This document shows positions 1 to 8,260 of a stretch of DNA of 64,000 bases, one piece after another. The DNA is from Frankia sp. RB7 (GTDB lineage Bacteria; Pseudomonadota; Alphaproteobacteria; Rhizobiales; Xanthobacteraceae): contig JAUEPE010000024.1 of the NCBI GenBank assembly GCA_030403585.1, positions 1 to 64,000 of the forward strand. Direction: 5' to 3'. The translations under genes and the position numbers were made by a program. A model generated the notes under the pieces. That model was not told the origin of the DNA. It searched no databases and saw only the letters and a list, made by a program, of their open reading frames with translations. The first letter of the stretch is position 1. Each line of letters begins with the position of its first letter.

Positions 1-304
1 CTGGCGAACATGACGTCTCGGTCTTGCCGGGCCGGGTACTGGTCTTCGGCAGAAGAAACCGCTCCCCTTCAAAGCGTTCGCCGATCGGATACTTCCGAAA
101 CGGCTCACGCGCCGGCAGCCAAAACGCCATATGCGCCGCCAGCGTTAACCTTCGGACTTCCTGGTAAACAAAAGGTAAAGTTCGTTAACGAAGAATGCTT
201 TTTGCCCAGCTCTGTGAGGCGTTTATGCCACGATGTCCGGCGTTTTACCGGTTTTGGCCACCAAACCGGGCGTTTTCGCCCTCTCAGCCGTTAACCAATC
301 CTAA
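1..304. other. Intergenic region downstream of ddl, probably leading into ftsQ
   Basis: No gene is convincingly supported here. Two adjacent hairpins lie just after the ddl stop: GGGCG-TTTT-CGCCC at 268-281 and a 7-bp CCGGTTT/AAACCGG stem at 248-269. Neither is followed by a clear T-run on the minus strand. GTTAAC occurs three times (144-149, 184-189, 290-295), which is dense for GC-rich DNA. A minus-strand frame is open from an ATG at 130 to the edge, but it lacks a clear ribosome binding site. By dcw synteny ftsQ should follow ddl, so this stretch could hold its promoter. That is inference. Confidence 0.4.
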
Positions 305-1291
305 CTATTTCCGCACCCGCCGCACCGCCAGCTCGATCAGGTCGCGGAGGAAGTCGGGGAACGCGATGCCCTCGGCTTTCAGCGCCTTGGGGTAGAGCGA
401 GGACTTGGTCAGCCCGGGCAGCGTGTTGGTTTCGAGATAGACCAGCCCCTTCTCCGAGACGATGAAGTCGGAGCGGGAATAGCCGGTGCAGGACATCGCG
501 CGGTGCGCCTGCATCGCCTGGGTCTTGAGCGCGGCGGTGACCTCGGCTGTGAAGCGGCCCGGGCAGATCTCCTGGGTCGACTTCAAAAGATATTTTGCGG
601 CGTAGTCGAAATTGCCCTCACCGGGAATGATCTCGATCGGCGGCAGCGAGATGATCGATCCGTCGGTGCGCTCCAGCACGCCGCAGGTCGCCTCGACGCC
701 GGCGATGTAGGGCTCGATCACATACTCTTCGTGCTTGGCCGCATTGCGGACGGCGACGAGATCCTGCCTGGCGTTGACGAAGATCAGGCCATAGCTGGAG
801 CCGTCGCGCGCCGGCTTTGCGATCAGCCTTCCATATTCGGCAAAGGCGTCTTCGATGTTGTCGAGCGCGATGTTTGCCGGCGGCATCACACCGCCGAGCG
901 CGGCAAAGCGCTTGGCCGCGATCTTGTCGAAGGCGAGATGCGAGGAGGCCGAGCCTGAGCCGGTGAACGGCACGCCGCGGGTCTCGCACATCACCTGCAA
1001 TTCGCCGTTCTCGGCGCTGCCGCCATGCAGGCTGAGCACGAGGACGCGGTCTTCCGCCCTGGCCTGGTCGAGCGCCTGCGCCAGCGGAATGCCTGACGTG
1101 CCCGGCTTGAACTCGTCCTCGAAGGGGCGGACATGTTCGAGCAGCTGATTGGACTGCACGACGTGCACCTTGTCCTCGACGTCCCACCACCAGAGGTCTG
1201 CCTCGGGCAGCGCCTGATGCAGCGCCTGGGCTGAGGCGACGGAAACCAGACGCTCCCGATTGGAGCCGCCGAAGAGGATGGTGATGCGCAT
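305..1291 (-). CDS. ddl: D-alanine--D-alanine ligase
   Basis: This enzyme joins two D-alanines using ATP in the cytoplasm, supplying the dipeptide that MurF adds to the peptidoglycan precursor. The 328-aa protein is an ATP-grasp ligase. Visible landmarks are the N-terminal ILFGGSNRERLVS (5-17), KPARDGSSYGL (159-169) and ETNTLPGLTKSS (287-298), which match the family's early Glu, the omega-loop Ser region and the metal-binding end. The usual HGxxGEDG motif appears as HGGSAENG (89-96), a variant form. I chose the start at 1291 because GAGAGAA lies just upstream. An in-frame ATG at 1312 abuts the murB stop but would add only seven basic residues. The gene is last in the murG-murC-murB-ddl run. 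Confidence 0.93.
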   Translation of the reverse strand: MRITILFGGSNRERLVSVASAQALHQALPEADLWWWDVEDKVHVVQSNQLLEHVRPFEDEFKPGTSGIPLAQALDQARAEDRVLVLSLHGGSAENGELQVMCETRGVPFTGSGSASSHLAFDKIAAKRFAALGGVMPPANIALDNIEDAFAEYGRLIAKPARDGSSYGLIFVNARQDLVAVRNAAKHEEYVIEPYIAGVEATCGVLERTDGSIISLPPIEIIPGEGNFDYAAKYLLKSTQEICPGRFTAEVTAALKTQAMQAHRAMSCTGYSRSDFIVSEKGLVYLETNTLPGLTKSSLYPKALKAEGIAFPDFLRDLIELAVRRVRK

Positions 1292-1312
1292 ATTCTCTCG
1301 TCGCCTGTCCAA

Positions 1313-2233
1313 TTAGCCGGGAATTCCAATCCGCTTGATTTCCCAGTGCAGCTCAATTCCAGAATTCGCCTTGACGCGTTCGCGCACGGTCTCGCCCAAC
1401 GTCTCGATGTCGTGCGCGGTGGCGTCGCCCGTGTTGATCAGAAAATTGCAGTGCATCTCGGAGACCTGCGCACCGCCGACGCGCAGGCCGCGGCAGCCGG
1501 CGGCATCGACCAGCTTCCAGGCGGAATGGCCGGGCGGATTCTTGAAGGTCGACCCGCCGGTCTTTTCGCGGATCGGCTGTGCGGTCTCGCGGTGGCTCTG
1601 CACCTCCGCCATCCGCGCGCGGATCGCCTCTGCATCCCTGATCTCACCGCGAAAGCGCGCAGACGTGAAGATGATGGAGGGATCGACGCCGCTGTTGCGG
1701 TAGACGAATTTCATCTCGGCGTTGGAAAAGACGTGCTTCGTGCCGTCGCGGCCGACGCCGCGCGCCTCGATCAGCCCATCCTTGGTCTCGCCGCCATTGG
1801 CGCCCGCGTTCATGCGCAGCGCGCCGCCGATCGTGCCGGGAATGCCGAAATAGAATTCGAGCCCGCCGATATTAACGGACGCCGCGACCTCCGCGACGCG
1901 CTTGTCGAGCGCAGCCGCACCCGCGGTGACGACGTCGCCGTTCGCAGTGGCCTCGCCAAAAGCGCGCGGCGCCAGCCGAATCACCACGCCGGCAATGCCG
2001 CCATCGCGCACAATGAGGTTGGAGCCGACACCGACGACATAAACCGGGATGTCGCTGGCGAGATGCGCGAGGAAATAAGCGAGATCATCCTCGTCCGCCG
2101 GCGTGAACAGCACCTGCGCCGGCCCGCCCACGCGAAACCAGGTCAGTTCGGCCAGCGACTGGTTGGCAAGCAGCCGCCCGCGAAGATCCGGCATCGCGGC
2201 TTTGAGCTCGGGTGTGATGTCGGGGAAGCTCAC
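1313..2233 (-). CDS. murB: UDP-N-acetylenolpyruvoylglucosamine reductase
   Basis: MurB is the FAD enzyme that uses NADPH to reduce enolpyruvyl-UDP-GlcNAc to UDP-MurNAc, the second committed cytoplasmic step of peptidoglycan synthesis. The 306-aa length is normal. An FAD-binding part contains VVGVGSNLIVRDGG (66-79) and a later block has IPGTIGGALRMNAGANGGE (131-149). FVYRNSG (176-182) and GGSTFKNP (227-234) carry the expected substrate-binding Tyr/Arg and the catalytic Ser of the type II (S. aureus-like) subgroup. Its start lies four bases below the murC stop and its own stop abuts the ddl region, so it is clearly co-transcribed. Confidence 0.96.
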   Translation of the reverse strand: MSFPDITPELKAAMPDLRGRLLANQSLAELTWFRVGGPAQVLFTPADEDDLAYFLAHLASDIPVYVVGVGSNLIVRDGGIAGVVIRLAPRAFGEATANGDVVTAGAAALDKRVAEVAASVNIGGLEFYFGIPGTIGGALRMNAGANGGETKDGLIEARGVGRDGTKHVFSNAEMKFVYRNSGVDPSIIFTSARFRGEIRDAEAIRARMAEVQSHRETAQPIREKTGGSTFKNPPGHSAWKLVDAAGCRGLRVGGAQVSEMHCNFLINTGDATAHDIETLGETVRERVKANSGIELHWEIKRIGIPG

Positions 2234-2237
2234 CGCC

Positions 2238-3641
2238 CTACCCCAGCGCCTTCAATTGGTCCGGCAGCGCATACGCCCATTGCGTGATGTTGCCGGCACC
2301 CAGGCACACGACAAGATCGCCTGACTTGGCAATTCCCTTTACAATGCCCGCAAGCTCGGAGGCTGCCGGCAGCGGGATCACCTCGCGGTGGCCGTGCGCA
2401 CGCAGGCCCGCGACGAAATGATCGCGGTCGATGCCGTCGATCGGGCTCTCGCCCGCGGCATAGACGTCGGCGACGACCACCGCATCGGCATCGTTGAAGC
2501 AGGTACAGAATTCTTCAAACAGCGATTGCAGGCGGGTGTAGCGATGCGGCTGCACCACGGCGATGATCTTGCCGTTGCTGGATTCCCGCGCGGCCTTGAG
2601 CACCGCTGCGATCTCGACGGGGTGATGGCCGTAATCGTCGATCACGGTGACGCCGTTCCATTCACCTGTTTTGGTGAAGCGCCGCTTGACGCCGCCGAAG
2701 CCGGCGATCGCCTTGCGGATCGCTTCGTCCGTGACCCCAAGCTCGCGCGCCACCGCGATCGCGGCCGTCGCGTTGGAGGCGTTGTGGCGTCCCGGCATCG
2801 GCAACATGAGATCGGCAATCTCGTGCACGGCGCCGGTCTTGCGATCGCGGAACGCGACCTTGAATTTCGAGCCGCCGCCCATCGGCGTCAGGTCGAGCAG
2901 CCGCACATCGGCCTGTGGGTTCTGGCCGTAAGTGATGATACGACGATCCTCGATCTTGCCGACGAGGGTCTGCACGACGGGATGATCGATGCACATCACG
3001 GCAAAACCATAGAACGGCAGGTTCTCGACGAAGCTGCGGAACGCATCCTGCACGGCCTCGAAGGTCTTGAAGTGATCGAGATGCTCAGGATCGACATTGG
3101 TGACGATCGCGACATCGGTCGGCAGCTTCAGGAACGTGCCGTCGCTCTCGTCGGCTTCCACCACCATCCAGTCGCCGGCGCCGAGCCGCGCGTTGGAACC
3201 ATAAGCGTTGATGATGCCGCCGTTGATCACGGTCGGATCGAGCCCGCCGGCATCGAGCAGGGTCGCGACCATCGTGGTCGTGGTGGTCTTGCCATGCGTG
3301 CCGGCGATCGCGACGCAGCTCTTCAGCCGCATCAGTTCGGCCAGCATCTCGGCGCGACGCACCACGGGAATGCGTCGCTCGCGCGCGGCCATCAATTCCG
3401 GATTGTCGCGCTTGATCGCGGTGGAGACGACGACGACCTCGGCCCCGTCGACATTCTCGACCTTGTGGCCGACCGAGACTTTTGCGCCTGCCTTGCGCAG
3501 ACGGTCGAGATTGTAATTGTCGGAGGCGTCCGAGCCCTGCACCGCATAGCCGAGATTGACCAGCACCTCGGCGATACCGCTCATGCCGATCCCGCCGATC
3601 CCGACGAAGTGGATGGGTCCGATCTCGCGCGGCAGTCTCAT
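2238..3641 (-). CDS. murC: UDP-N-acetylmuramate--L-alanine ligase
   Basis: MurC is the first Mur ligase. It adds L-alanine to UDP-MurNAc with ATP hydrolysis in the cytoplasm. From the ATG at 3641 the product is 467 aa. It begins with the Rossmann-like substrate domain (HFVGIGGIGMSG, 11-22), followed by the P-loop GTHGKTTTT (114-122) and the Mur-ligase C-terminal domain. A longer reading to 3680 adds 13 residues that do not look like the family, so I prefer 3641. It lies between murG and murB in the usual alphaproteobacterial order. The spacer to murG (3642-3763) shows no recognisable signal. Confidence 0.96.
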   Translation of the reverse strand: MRLPREIGPIHFVGIGGIGMSGIAEVLVNLGYAVQGSDASDNYNLDRLRKAGAKVSVGHKVENVDGAEVVVVSTAIKRDNPELMAARERRIPVVRRAEMLAELMRLKSCVAIAGTHGKTTTTTMVATLLDAGGLDPTVINGGIINAYGSNARLGAGDWMVVEADESDGTFLKLPTDVAIVTNVDPEHLDHFKTFEAVQDAFRSFVENLPFYGFAVMCIDHPVVQTLVGKIEDRRIITYGQNPQADVRLLDLTPMGGGSKFKVAFRDRKTGAVHEIADLMLPMPGRHNASNATAAIAVARELGVTDEAIRKAIAGFGGVKRRFTKTGEWNGVTVIDDYGHHPVEIAAVLKAARESSNGKIIAVVQPHRYTRLQSLFEEFCTCFNDADAVVVADVYAAGESPIDGIDRDHFVAGLRAHGHREVIPLPAASELAGIVKGIAKSGDLVVCLGAGNITQWAYALPDQLKALG

Positions 3642-3763
3642 GCTCTGTTCCCTGACCTCGCCGCCTTGCGCAGGCGGCATCTGGCAAAGGTCACGGCCAA
3701 ATCAGCCGCGCCGTTCTTACTGGATGCCCCGCTTTGGAAGACGAAGACAAGGGCTTTTTCGCG

Positions 3764-4864
3764 TCAGATTCCGGCGACCTTGACCACCAGATCGGCCAGC
3801 CGCTCGGCGGCATCGAGTCGGCCCGCCCCCTTCGCCGCGGCTGCCATGGCACCGAGGTGCGCCGGCTCGGCGGCAAAACCGGAGATCTCGGCGGCGAGGC
3901 GGTCGGAGGTGAACTCGGTCTGGGGGATGCGAATGGCGCCGTCGACCTTGGCCAGCACGCCGGCATTGGCGAACTGGTCCTGGTCGATCGCGCCCGGCAG
4001 CGGCACCAGGATCGACGGCCGGCCAATCGCGGCGAGCTCGGCGACCGTGCCGGCGCCGGAGCGCGACACCACCAGATGGTTGGAGGCGAGCCGGACCGGC
4101 AGATCCGTGAAGAACGGCGCGAGCTCGGCCTTGATCTCGAGCTTGTCGTAGACCGCGCGCACGCGGGTCATGTCCTCGTCGCGGACTTGCTGAGTGAGGA
4201 TGAGCCGGCTCCACAACGCGGGCTCGAGCCTCTCGATGGCGCCCGGCACGATGTCGGCCATGATGCGCGCGCCCTGGCTGCCGCCGACGACGAGCAGGCG
4301 CAGCGGGCCATTCATTTCGGGTGCGACATATGGCACGGCCGCAGCGGCGAGGACCGCCGGCCGCATCGGCGTGCCGACCGTCGTGGTCTTGGCTGCCAGC
4401 GCCGGATCGCGGTCGAGCACGCCCGGCAACGACGTCGCGATGGCGCGGACACGGCTCGACAGGAAACGATTGGCGCGGCCGAGTACGGCATTGGCGTCGT
4501 GGATGATGCCGGGCACGCCGGCGAATTTCGCCGCAACCAGCGGCGGCAGTGTCGGATAACCGCCGAAGCCGATGACGGCAGCGGGCTTCAACCGCTTGAT
4601 CAGGCGGTAAGCGGACAGCGTGCCGGTGGCGAGTGTGAGACCGGCATAAGCAAGCTGGATCGGATTGCGGCCGCGCGCGGTCTCGCTCGCAACGACGTCG
4701 ATCATGTCCTTGGTGAACAGCCCGCTATAGCGCAGTGCGCGCTCGTCGGTGACGAGGCGCACGCGAAAGCCGCGCCGGATCAACTCGACGCCGAGCGCCT
4801 CCGCCGGAAACAGATGACCGCCGGTGCCGCCCGCGGCAAGAAGAATCAAGGGGGAATTGTCCAT
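3764..4864 (-). CDS. murG: UDP-GlcNAc:lipid I N-acetylglucosaminyltransferase
   Basis: MurG is the membrane-associated GT28 transferase that converts lipid I to lipid II on the inner face of the cytoplasmic membrane. The 366-aa protein has the N-terminal glycine loop LLAAGGTGGHLFPAEAL (8-24), an IGFGGYP loop, an HDANAVLGRAN stretch and the C-terminal donor-binding part with GGSQGARIM and SRSGAGTVAEL. The ATG at 4864 is chosen because the upstream in-frame extension (to 4993) is repeat-derived DNA. About 175 bp of repeat-like sequence separates it from ftsW. Confidence 0.95.
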   Translation of the reverse strand: MDNSPLILLAAGGTGGHLFPAEALGVELIRRGFRVRLVTDERALRYSGLFTKDMIDVVASETARGRNPIQLAYAGLTLATGTLSAYRLIKRLKPAAVIGFGGYPTLPPLVAAKFAGVPGIIHDANAVLGRANRFLSSRVRAIATSLPGVLDRDPALAAKTTTVGTPMRPAVLAAAAVPYVAPEMNGPLRLLVVGGSQGARIMADIVPGAIERLEPALWSRLILTQQVRDEDMTRVRAVYDKLEIKAELAPFFTDLPVRLASNHLVVSRSGAGTVAELAAIGRPSILVPLPGAIDQDQFANAGVLAKVDGAIRIPQTEFTSDRLAAEISGFAAEPAHLGAMAAAAKGAGRLDAAERLADLVVKVAGI

Positions 4865-4885
4865 GGACAGGCCTTTTACAAGGTC

Positions 4886-5037
4886 TAACCCGTCATTGCG
4901 AGCGGAGTACACGGTGCGCGTGCCCCGGGCGCAGCGCAGCGCGCCGCCTTTCGGCGTGGTGCGCTGCTGAACCGGGGCCCATGGTCGCAGCATTCTTGGT
5001 CCCGGATCTGCGCTTCGCTTGTCCGGGACACGAGACC
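4886..5037. repeat. Repeat-derived spacer between ftsW and murG
   Basis: The spacer starts with CCCGTCATTGCGAGCG, the same core found in full palindromic form at 16839-16926 and 41285-41383. It continues with GC-rich inverted stretches (GGGCGCAGCGCAGCGCG and GGTGCGCTGCTGAACCGGGGCC) and ends with TTGTCCGGGACACGAGACC. It looks like the remains of one or more dispersed intergenic repeats placed inside the dcw operon. No promoter or gene is evident. Confidence 0.6.
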
Positions 5038-5039
5038 TG

Positions 5040-6191
5040 TTACGCGTAGCTGCGCATCGCCTCGGCGCGCCCGATCGACTCCACCTCGGTACGCGGGCGC
5101 AGCCGCGTCAGCGCCAGCATCATGCCGACGCCATAAGAGAGCGAGACGATCGAGGAGCCGCCATAGGAGATGAAGGGCAGCGTCATGCCTTTGGCCGGGA
5201 TGAGCTGGAGGTTGACCGACATGTTGATCGCCGCCTGCACGCCGAACAGGATCGCAAGACCCGAAGCTGCAAAGCGCGAGAACATGTCTTCGTTGGCATA
5301 GGCACGCGACAGCGTGCGGATGACGACGAAGGCGAACAGCGCCAGCATCGCCAGGCAGAGGATGATGCCGAACTCTTCGGCCGCAACCGCGAACACGAAG
5401 TCGGTATGGCTGTCCGGCAGGCTGCGTTTTGCGATGCCCTCGCCCGGTCCGAGGCCAAACCAGCCACCGTTGTAGAAGGCCTCCATCGCGGTATCGACCT
5501 GAAAAGTGTCGCCGGAGGCCGGATTCATGAAGCGCTTGATGCGTCCGGCCACGTGGGGAACAAAAAGATAAGCGCTGAACAGGCCGGCCGCGCCGATGCC
5601 GGCGAGGCCGAACACCCAGATCATGCGCATGCCCGCGATGAAGAACAGCGAGCCCCACACCATCAGGATCAGCATGGTCTGGCCGAAATCCGGCTCCATC
5701 ACCAGCAGGGACACCAGCATCAGCAGCAGCACCAGCGCCATCGAGGTCGCGGGCATCTCCGGCCGCTTGGTCGATTCCGCGAACAGCCAGGCCGCGATGA
5801 CGACGAACGAGGGCTTTGCGATTTCGGAGGCCTGGATGTTGACGCCGAGCAGCGTGATCCAGCGCCGGGAGCCCTTGACCTCGGGGCCGATCGCGAGCGT
5901 CACCACGATCAGGATGATGCTGACGGTAAAGATGATCAGAGCCGAGCGGCGGATCGAGCGCGGCGACAGGAAGGAGACACCGAGCAGCACCATGAAGGAC
6001 GGCGCCAGGAACATCACGTGGCGGCTGAAGAAATGGAAGGGATCAAGCCCGATGCGGGTCGCAACCGGCGGGCTCGCCGCCAGCGACAGGATGACGCCGG
6101 TCAGCATCAACACCAGGATCGCGCCGAACAGCGGCTTGTCGACGGTCCACCACCACTCGGTAAAGGGGGTGCGATCTTCACGGGAGAGCAT
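5040..6191 (-). CDS. ftsW: Septal peptidoglycan glycosyltransferase FtsW (SEDS family)
   Basis: FtsW is the SEDS-family polymerase that, with FtsI, builds septal peptidoglycan from lipid II. The 383-aa protein is highly hydrophobic, with about ten membrane segments. SEDS landmarks include GSRRWITLLGVNIQASEIAK, MEPDFGQTMLI, an extracytoplasmic loop with NPASGDTFQ, and near the C-terminus PAKGMTLPFISYGGSS. The N-terminus (LSREDRTPFTEWWWTVDK) is a cytoplasmic tail typical of alphaproteobacterial FtsW. It is flanked by repeat-like spacers on both sides and follows a small unknown ORF rather than murD directly. Confidence 0.96.
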   Translation of the reverse strand: MLSREDRTPFTEWWWTVDKPLFGAILVLMLTGVILSLAASPPVATRIGLDPFHFFSRHVMFLAPSFMVLLGVSFLSPRSIRRSALIIFTVSIILIVVTLAIGPEVKGSRRWITLLGVNIQASEIAKPSFVVIAAWLFAESTKRPEMPATSMALVLLLMLVSLLVMEPDFGQTMLILMVWGSLFFIAGMRMIWVFGLAGIGAAGLFSAYLFVPHVAGRIKRFMNPASGDTFQVDTAMEAFYNGGWFGLGPGEGIAKRSLPDSHTDFVFAVAAEEFGIILCLAMLALFAFVVIRTLSRAYANEDMFSRFAASGLAILFGVQAAINMSVNLQLIPAKGMTLPFISYGGSSIVSLSYGVGMMLALTRLRPRTEVESIGRAEAMRSYA

Positions 6192-6294
6192 GGGCGGCCG
6201 CTTTCGGACAGAGGTCGGTCCATTGGTCGCTGAGGTTGGTTACCGCAAGGTTAAGGAATCGCGGATGATTGGAGATGATCCCTGCTGCCGCCAC

Positions 6295-6431
6295 ACAATT
6301 CACTGTCATGCCGCGGCTTGACCGGGGCATCCAGTACGCCGCGACCCCTCGGCTCAAGCACGGTCTCTGGAATACTGGGTCGCCCGGTCCTGATGCGCAA
6401 TTGCGCATAGGGCCGGGCGACGACAGCGGAG
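6295..6431. repeat. Dispersed repeat in the dcw cluster (TCATGCCGCGGCTTGACC type)
   Basis: The stretch reads CACTGTCATGCCGCGGCTTG, then a 'ggcatccagtacgccgcg' segment and 'ctggaatactgggtcgcccg', and ends with GGGCCGGGCGACGACAGCGG. It has internal inverted segments (GTCGCCCGGTCC against GGGCCGGGCGAC). This organisation resembles the short non-coding repeats frequent between genes in Bradyrhizobium and Rhodopseudomonas. It sits between ftsW and the 131-aa ORF. The family assignment is from memory and not checked. Confidence 0.5.
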
Positions 6432-6454
6432 CAAGAGCTAGCCGACCCATCGCC

Positions 6455-6850
6455 CTATTCGTAGTTGATCGCGACATCCCCCGCGCGCTGGTCGCGCTTG
6501 TAGACCACGCCTGCCTCGGGAATGAAGCCGATCCTGACCGCCCGCTCGCTGCTCCAGGCGACCACGACATCAGGATGTCCGCGCACGCTGACAAAGGTCG
6601 GCGTGCTCTCGGGCGAGAACGTCCGGCCGCGCGCCACGATGCTGGCTTGCGTGCTGTCAGGCACCGTCGCTCCGCACGACTTCCAGACCACGACCACCAA
6701 CTGGCTGCCGCTTGGGGAGGCAAATGCCCGCTGGCGAACGACACGACATGCGCCGAACCCGCTCATGACGTTGTCAATGAAGACAACACAGAGGAAACCG
6801 ACCGGGACAGCAAGAGCGACGATAATTCCGATCCAGCGCCGCCGAGACAT
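6455..6850 (-). CDS. Uncharacterised membrane-anchored protein inserted between murD and ftsW
   Basis: I do not recognise this 131-aa protein. It starts with a positively charged MSRRRW followed by one hydrophobic segment (about 7-27, IGIIVALAVPVGFLCVVFID), so it is probably anchored in the inner membrane with the rest outside. The remainder is a small, probably beta-rich domain with two cysteines (34, 59), ending VYKRDQRAGDVAINYE. The ATG at 6850 lies two bases after the murD stop (TGA-GA-ATG), which argues for translational coupling. It is an extra gene relative to the usual murD-ftsW order. A role in division or wall synthesis is only suggested by position. Confidence 0.72.
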   Translation of the reverse strand: MSRRRWIGIIVALAVPVGFLCVVFIDNVMSGFGACRVVRQRAFASPSGSQLVVVVWKSCGATVPDSTQASIVARGRTFSPESTPTFVSVRGHPDVVVAWSSERAVRIGFIPEAGVVYKRDQRAGDVAINYE

Positions 6851-6852
6851 TC

Positions 6853-8250
6853 TCACACCACCGGCTTCACACCCGGCAGCGCCTGAACCAGCTCGCGGAA
6901 TTTTGTGCCGCGGATTTCGAAGTTGCGATACTGGTCGAAGGAGGCGCAGGCCGGCGACAGCAGCACGACCGCGTCGGTGAGCCCTGAGGCTTCCGCATCT
7001 CGCGCGGCGTGCGCGACGGCGGCGTCGAGCGTCTGGCTGATCTCGTGCGCGACCGTGCCCAGCGTGCCGGAAAATTCCGACGCAGCTTCGCCGATCAGAT
7101 AAGCCTTGCGGATGCGCGGGAAAAAGGAGGTCAAGCCAGCGATGCCGCCCGCCTTCGGCTTGCCGCCGGCGATCCAGAATATCTCCGAAAAGGACGACAG
7201 CGCATGCGCGGTGGCGTCGGCGTTGGTGCCCTTGGAGTCGTTGACGAACAGCACGTTGGCGCGGCGGCCGACCTGCTCCATGCGATGCGCCAGGCCCGGG
7301 AAGCTGCGAAGGCCGCTCTGCAGCACGTCGAGGCTGATGCCCATCGCAAGTACGGCAGCGGCCGCGCACGCCGCGTTCTGCGCATTGTGCAGGCCGCGCA
7401 GCGAACCGATGCCACCGAGCTTTGCGACCTCGCTGCGGGCGCCGCCCGAGGTACGCACGATGGTGCCGTGCTCGACATGAATCCCGCTCGCGAGCGGATT
7501 CTTGACGGAGATGCGCACCACGTTCTTGCCGGCGCGGTCGAGCCGATCGGCGACATCGCGGCAATAGCCGTCATCGACGCCGACGATCGACGTGCCGCCT
7601 GCCTGCACGCCTGCAACGAGGCGCTCCTTCACCGCAGCGTAATGTTCGATGGTGCCGTGACGGTCGATGTGATCCTCGCTGACATTGAGCAGAATGCCGA
7701 CGGAGGGATCGAGCGAGGGCGTGAGGTCGATCTGGTAGGACGACATCTCGATGACGTGGACGCGGCCCGTGCCCGGCGGCTCCAGCGACAGGATCGCGGT
7801 GCCGATATTGCCGCCCATCTGGGTGTCGTAGCCGGCAACCCTCGTGAGATGCGCGATCAAAGCCGTCGTGGTCGACTTGCCGTTGGTGCCGGTGATCGCG
7901 ATGAACGGCGCGTTCGGCGCGTGCCGCCGGCGCTCGCGGCAGAACAGCTCGATGTCGCCGATCACCTCGCAGCCGGCCTCGCGCGCTTTCAGCACGCTCC
8001 AGTGCGGCACCGGGTGGGTCAGCGGCACGCCCGGCGCGAGCACGAGCGCGGCGAAATTGGCCCAGGAGACGTTGCGCAAATCTGCGGTGACGAAACCGGC
8101 CTGCGCCGCCTTGGCGACGTTCTCGGCATTGTCGTCGGCGGCGATCACCTCGGCACCGCCGGCCTTCAGCGCGTGGCAGGAGGCGAGCCCCGAGCCGCCG
8201 AGGCCGAACACCGCGACCGTCTTGCCGGCGAAGGATGTGACCGGGATCAT
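6853..8250 (-). CDS. murD: UDP-N-acetylmuramoyl-L-alanine--D-glutamate ligase
   Basis: MurD adds D-glutamate to UDP-MurNAc-L-Ala with ATP in the cytoplasm. The 465-aa protein has an N-terminal nucleotide-sugar domain (VAVFGLGGSGLASCHAL, 12-28), the P-loop TGTNGKSTTT (120-129), the Mur-ligase GGNIGTAIL and EMSSYQID stretches, and a C-terminal domain beginning near a LAHRME motif with FVNDSKGTNADAT. Its length suits the family. The start is ten bases below the mraY stop. Its stop is two bases from the start of the small 131-aa gene. Confidence 0.96.
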   Translation of the reverse strand: MIPVTSFAGKTVAVFGLGGSGLASCHALKAGGAEVIAADDNAENVAKAAQAGFVTADLRNVSWANFAALVLAPGVPLTHPVPHWSVLKAREAGCEVIGDIELFCRERRRHAPNAPFIAITGTNGKSTTTALIAHLTRVAGYDTQMGGNIGTAILSLEPPGTGRVHVIEMSSYQIDLTPSLDPSVGILLNVSEDHIDRHGTIEHYAAVKERLVAGVQAGGTSIVGVDDGYCRDVADRLDRAGKNVVRISVKNPLASGIHVEHGTIVRTSGGARSEVAKLGGIGSLRGLHNAQNAACAAAAVLAMGISLDVLQSGLRSFPGLAHRMEQVGRRANVLFVNDSKGTNADATAHALSSFSEIFWIAGGKPKAGGIAGLTSFFPRIRKAYLIGEAASEFSGTLGTVAHEISQTLDAAVAHAARDAEASGLTDAVVLLSPACASFDQYRNFEIRGTKFRELVQALPGVKPVV

Positions 8251-8260
8251 CGCGGTACCG

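Noticed and set aside
1..130. Minus-strand open frame from an ATG at 130 to the left edge, as the start of ftsQ
   Set aside because: ftsQ is expected after ddl, but the sequence (MAFWLPAREPFRKYPIG...) does not look like a FtsQ N-terminus and lacks a ribosome site. The true start is probably outside the window.
144..295. Three GTTAAC words as CtrA sites in front of ftsQ
   Set aside because: None has the TTAA-N7-TTAA spacing; the nearest alternatives are off by one base.
2388..4151. Very long plus-strand frame opposite murC and murG
   Set aside because: It is the mirror of the real genes in GC-rich DNA (rich in Arg, His and Asp) and matches no family.
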